From Branchipolynoe longqiensis (Eukaryota > Annelida > Polychaeta > Phyllodocida > Polynoidae), in NCBI GenBank assembly GCA_030323885.1, contig CM059198.1, positions 6,842,086-6,906,085 on the forward strand: 64,000 nucleotides of DNA. The letters are read 5' to 3'. Positions 42,401 to 51,400 of this stretch are shown piece by piece (position 1 is the first letter of the stretch; the number at the start of each line of letters is the position of its first letter). Position numbers and translations under genes: made by a program. The notes beneath the pieces were generated by a model. It was given only the letters and a program-made list of their open reading frames with translations. It had not been told where the DNA came from and searched no databases.

Positions 42401-45400
42401 AGGGGAAAAGAAAAAAAAAGAAAAGAGAGGGGGGGAAAAGAGGGGAAGCGTACCTCAGTGGTACCCGGCCATAGCACCAAAGGCAGAAATCTGCGAAAAG
42501 ATACTACACTTTGATCTTAGCCAAAATGCCAAGAAGCAATTGTGTTAATTATTAAAATGCATTATAAATTGATATACTTACTTATTCATTTATTAGGGGG
42601 TTTGTGACCTAGCGGTCACTGGCTGCAGAACTGCAGCATTGATAATCGGCGCCGTTAAAACTTCCCGTTTTTGGTGGTTGTGTTTTTTGGGGTCTTTCTT
42701 TTTTTTCTTCCTTCATCCTTGCAGCTTTAGGCGGGAGGGCGGGGTGCTCTTCGCAGCGTCTTGTTGCGCAGTGGGATTATGCGGCAGTGGCCCCGGCAAG
42801 GTGGTATACGTTTCTTGGGGGCCACGTCAGGGCCATGGGGGGCGCATGGTCCTCCAGGCCCCCGTCACAGGGTGGGTGATCCAGGGCCAACAGAGCTGCT
42901 GAACCGGGGTGTGGCTGATGGGTGTTACTTGGCGTCCACATCCCCAGCACCCACTCCATCAGTGATCGAAGCGGGAACAGACGTTGTAAGTGGGGGGGGT
43001 CGAAGCTGTCATACCTGGTGTATCCGGACCGCTCGGTGCTCCCGTGTAGTGTTGCAGTGTCCGTGGACCTCACAACGGCTCCCAACGGGATTTACGGGGC
43101 TCCCTGACTGGGACCTCACGAGGGTCCCTGCTGGGGGACTTCACAGGGCTCCCTGACTGGGATCTCAGGGGGCTCCCTGCTGGGGGACCTCACGGGGCTC
43201 CCTGACTGGGACCTCACGAGGGTCCCTGCTGGGGGACTTCACAGGGCTCCCTGACTGGGATCTCAGGGGGCTCCCTGTTGGTGGTTGCTAATCACCGTCA
43301 TTATTGTCGGGTTCAGAGTCGTCGGCGATGGGTTCAGGGCCACTGACGATCTCGAAGGTGTGGTAATTCTGTCTATAGAATCTGCCGAGTGGCTCCCAAG
43401 AGGACTCAGAGAGCCTCATGAGGATGGCGAGCGCAGCTCGGTTGTCAGACAGGTTGTGTGGTGGGCCGTTGGAAGTCTCAGATGGCGGGTCCCGTGTCAA
43501 AGGTCCAAGCATGATCCAGCATGTCGTTGACATGGAAGAATTTGTCACCGCAGGGACATTCGTGCAATGCATGGGTGTCGATGGCGCCGCATGTATCCAG
43601 TGTGTGACTGCCTCTTTGACTAGATGCAGAGAGGTTTCACGGGACAGGTAGGTGCCAGGCACAACTGATGAGTAATGGGTTCTTGAGGTTGTGCGGTGGA
43701 GGGAGGCCTCCCACAGCTTTGGTGGCTCTAGCGTGGGTTGCTTTGAGCTTCGACAAGGATGTAAAATAAGCTTAACTATACCATCCAAGCAGTGGATAAA
43801 CTTTCACATTAATGTATCGGGTAATGTGGGAGGGAACCCAGGCCAGCACTGTGTCGAGGAGAGCTTCATGCCCGGTGGTGATGGTGTTCTGGATCAAAGT
43901 GGCCAGTGAGTGGCTTCTGTGGTCCTTGATCTTGCAGACTGCATTGAGTGAGTCAGTGACTACTATGCAGCTGCAGTGTCGCAGGTGGGTCAGTGCATGG
44001 TGGATGGCGGCGAGCTCTGTATCGAGGGTGGAGGAGTAGTCCATGACCCTGATAAGGCGTCTAGCCTGCCCATCTGGTAGGAAGTGTCCAGCCCCGGCTC
44101 GGCCTGTGTCAGGGTTTAGCGAGCCGTTGGTGTAAACCGTGGTGGCTTGAGGGAAGTCCTCTTGCCCGGGCAATGGTTTCTTGTGCCAGGGTTCTGAGGA
44201 CTATGGTCGGGTAGTTGGCTTTGCTTGAGCAGAGGCTGGTGAGCCTGACCTCTTTGGGCACGGAGTACCAGGGAGGACTCGCCCGGAGGTCAGGGGCGTC
44301 AGCAAGTGCCAGCCCGTGGGTTTGTTTCAGGGTGCGGATGGCCGTCTTCGTTCCCCAGGAGAGGCCGAGGCGCCGTCTTGGACCGTTTTGTAGGTAAGAG
44401 GCTGCGCTGCGGTAGAAGGTGGAGTGGCCTACAGACAGGGTTTGCCAGCAGCTGTTGTCTGTGTAGGTGGAGTGGTGGGAGGTTGGCCTCAAGGAGGAGG
44501 ATCTCAACTCTGGTTGTCCTGCGAGCTCGGGTGATGAGTCGAGCTGCCTGGTATTGGACTCTTTCCAGGGTGAGGAGGTCTTTGGACAGGGTGCCACTGC
44601 GAGGGAGGCGTGCCCTCCAGTTGTCTCTGCAGTAACCAATCCAGGAAACGGTGTTGGCTGCATAGTCGTAGAGGGCCCGCACAGCCTGTTTGTAGAAGAG
44701 ACTGGCACTTCAGCTGGGGCTCCCCAGTTGAACCCAGAGATTCTAGTCATTAGAAGAAGTTTCTTGTTCATTCTGGAGGCCATGTGCTTCACAAGTGGTC
44801 TCATGGTGAGTTTGTGATCAAGCCTGAATCCGAGGTAGTCGATGGTGTCCACCCATTCGACATCCAGGTCTGCTGCATGGAGTGGGTGGGGAGGCTGATC
44901 GGTGAACATCATCATGGCTTTGGTTTTGTTTGAGGATATTTTGAGCCCCAGATCACAGCAGGTGTCGCTAAGTAGGAGCAGGACATCCGCCATGAGGAGG
45001 GGCACGACCCTGTTACTTGAGCAGACTACAGCGATGTCGTCTGCATAGCCCAGGGTCTTGAAGTGTTTGAAGTGGCGCTCAGTAATGCCTGGTCTCAGTC
45101 AACTTATGAGGGCAGTGACTCCAGCATTAAAGAGGGAGGGGCTGAGGACAGCTACCTGGGGGATGCCATTTTTTAGAAGGTTGAGGGGAGAGGTGCTCCC
45201 CTGGAAGCGGACAATGGGTCGCCTGCACGTAGGTAATTCTTCACAAATGCCAGAGGCTTCCCGGTGACTCCCAGCTCAACGATGGAGGCAAGGACCACAT
45301 TCTGGTCGACTAGCTCGAAGGCCTTCTCGAGGTCGAGGAATATGACAGCCGTGCCAAAGCCTCGTCCACTGGCATGTACTATCTCCTCGAGGAGGGTGAG

Positions 45401-48400
45401 GACGGCGTGCTGCATGCCACGTCCGTCTCGGAACATGACCAGCTCTTCGGGGAAGCCGCTGGCTGATATACTTATTGCATACATATTATATGAAAATATC
45501 TGCCATTGGACCGGTGTTTCAAGGGTTTTATTTTGGTCACACCCTTTATGTGAAAATGTCTTCAGATATTAGGTGAGAACATTATTCCAACATTGACATT
45601 GGCATGGTAGGCCAATTTAAGTATGATTGACATTGTCTGTCAATACATATGTTTGTATGGACATGTGCTAAAGACACAATAGAAAAACACGGATCTGCTC
45701 GGCCGCTGTGAGCACCCCATGAGACTACAAAACTCTCCCCTTCATATCACCTGTGATGCATTTAGCCTAATCAAACCAACTCATGAATCGGTACTGAAAA
45801 GAGGAAGGAAAACTAGACACACAAATGAACAGTGAATAAGTTGTGCTTTATTGAGCGGCAACTCTTGTCCATTCCCCTACATGTGACCTAGCACCCTCAC
45901 TCCTCACCTTCTGTCCATACTAGTTCTCATTACCACTTAGCCTGTATACTGAAAGCAGTGCCCACATCCCATGGGACAGGAGTCCTATGGCTGTGGATAA
46001 ACTCAATTGGAATATGTGAATTTAGGTAACATCAGACAGAGTGTCTGGGGTTCCTGCTCAAAAGTATGTCTGCTTCTCTCAAGAGCTAGGACTAGAGTGC
46101 CGGTGTCCAGGATGCCTGGAGCATCGATACTTCATTTACATAATGCGGTGCATCTCCTATATTTAGTGTGGTCAGTTAGTCAAGGCAGTGTAGGTGACTG
46201 AGCAGTCCCACCGTCAGCCACTCAGGTGGCCCCACAGCTGGGGTGGGAGCCAACCCCCCAGTGGAGGTGGCTACCACCCTACTCAGCTGCAGGTGCCGCC
46301 CTGCAAATGAGGCTGAGGTTGGGCCTCCCTTATGGTCACAGGGGTGAACCAGCAGTTGGATACAGTTACATTCATATATATACATCCATATATAGAGACC
46401 AAGAACGTCCCTTCCTTGGCGCTGGTACATGTTTGGAGCCACACATAGGAAATTTCCATTCCTTGGCAGTTTTCCCCTAGAACACTGCCCCTCCTTCCAC
46501 CGCAGTGGCACATGCTAGGACTCACCAGAGAACTTTTCCATCACCCTGAACTGGGTTTTATATTTTGTCACATAAGTGCTGCGCATTATCTTTTATAATG
46601 TCTCCATACATTAGATTTGTTACTTTATTGTAATAAACTAGACATTTAGTGTGATTTATGGTTTAGACTCTGCATCCATGGGACTCATGTGGGTCCGATA
46701 TGGGCAGAATAGTCAGTTTGGCACCCATGTTGATCCCATGTGGTTACATCCACATGGGTTTGTCTGGATATAACCCATATGGGCCCCGTATACCTGTGTT
46801 TGCTGGGATAATCTTAGGAAGTCATTGTTTTTTTAATTCAGAGCCAAAGCGACGGCAGAGAGATTGACCGTCATTGTTGGGGAGCATGACAGAACTGCTA
46901 CTGAGGGGACAGAGCAAATCTATGCTGTGGCTTCCATCGTCATGCATGAACAGTACAACCGTCTCACAAGTGATAACGACATTGCCCTGCTCAGGCTGGC
47001 CAGTAGCATCCAGTACACATCGGCCGCTAAGCCAATATGTTTGCCACTGAATCCAGCCATCATCGCACAAACTTGCTATGCCACTGGGTGGGGTACGAGT
47101 GGAGGTAGGAAATGTAAAAGTACAACGTCTGAACACTTTGACTTCTGGATACTGAATGCTTTATTCACGTCCAGGGCTCAATGAACCGCCGGCTAAAACT
47201 TTCCATGACGTCACCTCATTTACATACTCCTTTGTTGTGACCATCTTGCATATCATTAACATATATCACCCACGTCTATTGACGTCTATTGTGCATATAT
47301 AACATCCCCCCTTCAAAGTATTTTTTACAATATGCAATATCTTTTTTAATGACATAATACCATAAACATACAGTCAAATACACAACAATATATATATTAG
47401 CTACTTAGCTTAACCATAGGTTCATGAAATGTCCGGGTGCAGTTATGCACCGAAGTCTGTATCCAAAGTTTGGCTGCTTAGCCTCCAAATGTATAAAGTT
47501 CACAACATACTCACAAAACCTTTCTGAAACAAACTTACTACTACCATGCACATGTGTTTCTGCTCATATCCTCACTACGACTGCCCTGCCTACAGGTCTA
47601 ATCTACTCGCCGGCCTAATCACCCGACCTGACCTACTTAGATTAGCCGGGTTGCTTACACTCGGCTGTGATGCTGACCCACTTTGCGTCCCCACAGCTGC
47701 TCTGACCTGCTCCCCGTTGGGTGCCCTGATTATCTGCACTCTGTTTCGATACAACATATTACCTGCCTCATTCAGAATTTGATACTCTCTTCCTGAAATG
47801 CCTGTTCGACCCAAAATCACTCCCTTCTTCCACTCACCTGCATTATTTTTATATTTAACTTTGTCACCAACCTTCAGAGCCTTGTGCAGCTTTCCGCATT
47901 TCTTCTCGTGAAACACTTTCTGATTCCGCTGTCGCACAGCTGTCTGCGCCTTTTTGGGGTTCTGCGTCTCAGGTACCAAAATTTCCTCCGCCATAGGCAA
48001 CCGACCTCTCAGCTTCCTGCTCATGAGCAACTGAGCCAGAGATGGATTCAACACAGGCAGTGGAGTATTACGATAATTTAGTAGAGCTAACTGAAAATCA
48101 GCTCCCGTCTTCTCACATTTCTTCAACATGTCGTTCACTGTCTGCACAAACCTCTCGACCTGGCCATTACTTTGTGGATACTGTGGACTGAAATACACGG
48201 CTCTGAACCCATAATGTTGTGCAAACTCCCTGTACTCATGACTCTTGAACTGCGGACCATTGTCGGAAACAACCTGACTAGGAATGCCGTGCCTAGCAAA
48301 ATTGTCCTTCAACGCTTCAATGATCGTGACAGAGGATGCATCGCCCAGCAACGTCACCTCTGGATACTTTGTGTCGTAATCTACAGTTATCAGGTAATTT

Positions 48401-51400
48401 TTGTGATTTAACTCAAACAAATCTGCTCCTCCCTTCTCATAAGGCTGACAAGCTATCGTGTGGTTTATCAATGGCTCATTATGCACATTTTTCCGGTTGT
48501 TCCGACAAGTGTCACACCGACTGACTTTTTCTTCAATTTGCCTATTAATATTAGGCCAGAACATGCATTCCCGTGCCAGCTATTTTGACTTTGTCACGCC
48601 CAAATGCATTTCATGCAACGCTTCAATCATTTCGCCACGCAACCCTGAAGGAACCACCACCCGATTGCCTCTCATGACTAAATTGTTCTCTACCGTCAAC
48701 TCATCTTTGGGTGGGATGTACTGTCTTAAACATGGTGGTGTCTGTATTCATGTAGTGTCCCACCCATCTTCAATCTGTGTTATCAATATGGACATGGATG
48801 CATCTTTTTCATATCCCCTCACGATTTTACTGAACAAACTTGACGATTGCATGTCCACAGCAGCAACACCGAATGTGTTATCGAACAGAGAGTCTTGACC
48901 TACATCGGCACTGTGTGCTCTTGACAATGTGTCTGCAAAAAATATCAACGATCCCTTTACATGACACAACTGAATATTGTAGTTTTGCAATCGCATTCTC
49001 ATTCTTTGCATTTTTGCTGACAGCTTGTGAATTGGTTTCTGCATTATCGCCACCAATGGTTTGTGGGCCATTTGAATCTGCACCTCTTTGCCAAAGATAT
49101 AGTCATGAAACCTCTGGCATCCGAAACATATGGCGAGCATTTCTTTTTCAATAGTGGCATATCCACATTGTGCTGAATTAAGTGCATGAGATGCGAGTGC
49201 AACCGGTTTGTTTTCCTGCATTAACACAGCACCTAGTCCTGACTGACATGCATCGACCTGAATGACAATTGGCTTGTTTACATTGTAATATGACAACACA
49301 GGAGCAGTTCTTAACTTTTCTTTTAACTCATCGAAAGCACCCTGCTGTTCAGTTTGCAAGTGCCACGCTACGTCCTTCATGAGGAGCGTGCGCAGTGGTT
49401 TGGCAATCTCGGACATGTTAGGTATGAACTTGTGCACATATCCAACCATGCCCAGGAACCTTTGGACGCCTTGTTTGTCGCTTGGCTCTGGCATGTCTAC
49501 TATTGCTTGTATTCTGTCTGGATCAGGCCTCACACCCTGCTGGGTAAGTTGATGACCTACATACTTTACTGCAGTTTTACATAGCAAAGATTTTGACTCG
49601 TTTAACTTCAGATTTACTGACCTAATACGGTCCAACACGGCTCTGAGCCGCTCATTGTGCTCCTCAACTGTTGACCCATATACCAAAATGTTGTCAGTGA
49701 CTATCCCAATACCGGGTATATCACCCATGACACGGTGCATTTCCTGAATAAAAATGTCACCAGCTGTTTTGATGCCAACAGGCAATCGTGTGTACCTGTA
49801 CCAGCCCCACGGAGTGTTAAACGTGCACATACGTGAACTTTCTTCATCTAACTCTATTTGCCAATAGCCTGTCATTGCATCCAATACTGAGAAATACTTA
49901 GCATCTGCTGTATGGGCAATAATCTTGTCAATTGTTTTGGTTGGGAAAGGCCCTCTTTTGACCGCTTTGTTCAACTTAGTCGGATCCAGACAAATCCTTA
50001 TCTTATTGGGCTTTTTGACAATAGTTATGGAATTAACCCATTCAGTAGGCTCATCCTGCTCAACTATTACACCTAACTCTACTATACGATCAAGCTCCGT
50101 ACATACTTTACTTTGAATAGCAAAAGCAATTTTTCTGGGAGGATCTATGACAGGTTGTACAGTTTATCAACATGAATGACAGCTTTTGCTTTGATAAGAC
50201 CTAAACCTTGAAAAACGTCTTTGTATTTGCTTACCAGCTGCTCAGCCCGGGCGCTCGGCTTGACGTCAGGCTTGGAAATGTTTGTCGGTACACCCGCCTG
50301 CACCTCCTCGACCCGCGCCAGCAGGTTCAATATCACACACACCTGCTTGCCCAAGATAGGCTGACAGTTCCGCACCACTTGGAACCTGAGTTCTCTGCCG
50401 TTGACATTCACCGACGCCTCACCGTCAGGAGTGATCAGATGCCCCGAGAACGTGACCAGAGAACACCTGGTGTTTGTCAGCTGCCCTGGCGTAACTCTGT
50501 CGAAGATGTTCCTCGGATGCACATTTGCCTCCGACCCGGTGTCGAGCTTAAACTTGACAGGACAACCGTTCACCCGAACAGTCGCGTACCACAGCGCAGC
50601 ATCTTGCTCGGCACTGCGGTCCAGGGCACCGATGAACAGATCCGTTGTCAGAACATTGACCTCCGCCGGATCCGGGTCTTGCTCAGCATTGTGAGGATCG
50701 GGCTCTTCAACGTTGACCTTGTTGATCCTGCCAAGCCTGCTCCTGCAGACCTTCCCGAAGTGCCCGATCTTCTTGCAGGCTATGCAAGCTTTGCCTTTCG
50801 CTGGGCAGACTCCCCGGCAGTATTCATATCCACAGTTCTGGCAGCGGATCTTGACTTCACCTGCACCGGCTCCAGCACCACTCCAAGATGGCGATTTCCA
50901 AGATGGCGTCGCCACTGACCGGACCACCGGTGCACCAGAACGCGCATTACCATAGTTCCTAAGAAAATCCACTTTGTTACTTTCCACGTCTGATTTGGTG
51001 TCCTCTAACAGATCCGAACTGAACTCACTCATTTCACACATACTCACACACTTTTCCAGTGTCAACTCAGCAGTTTGCAGCAGTTTGTTACGTAGATTAA
51101 TGTTTTTCACACCAGCAACCAACCGATCGCGCAACAATGACTCCTCCACCGTTCCATATTCACAATCCTTTACCTTGTCTCTCACCCCCGTGATGTACAT
51201 GGCCATTGTTTCCGTAGCTTGATTATGTGAGTTGAATTTGTAGCGTGTTATGCATAAACTGCATTTACCTATACAGTACGTCTGGAATGCCTCTGTTAGC
51301 GGTCCGATCTTGTCTCGGTCAGCGAGCGCGATGGACATATTGGCGAAAACCTTTTGTGCTTCTTCGCCAGCAACGTGAAGAAAGATGCAGCAATGTACTT

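Larger units (their letters stand above)
42690..45465 (-). mobile_element. I-type LINE with RNase H, 5'-truncated
   Basis: On the minus strand: RT, linker, RNase H, a Cys/His-containing C-terminus, then a 3' UTR with tandem repeats at 43080-43285. RNase H after RT is a mark of the I/Ingi/Nimb group of LINEs. The 5' end is cut at about 45465, inside RT. Confidence 0.82.

Noticed and set aside
42274..42474. Lys/Arg-rich 66-codon frame
   Set aside because: Purine-only low-complexity tract.
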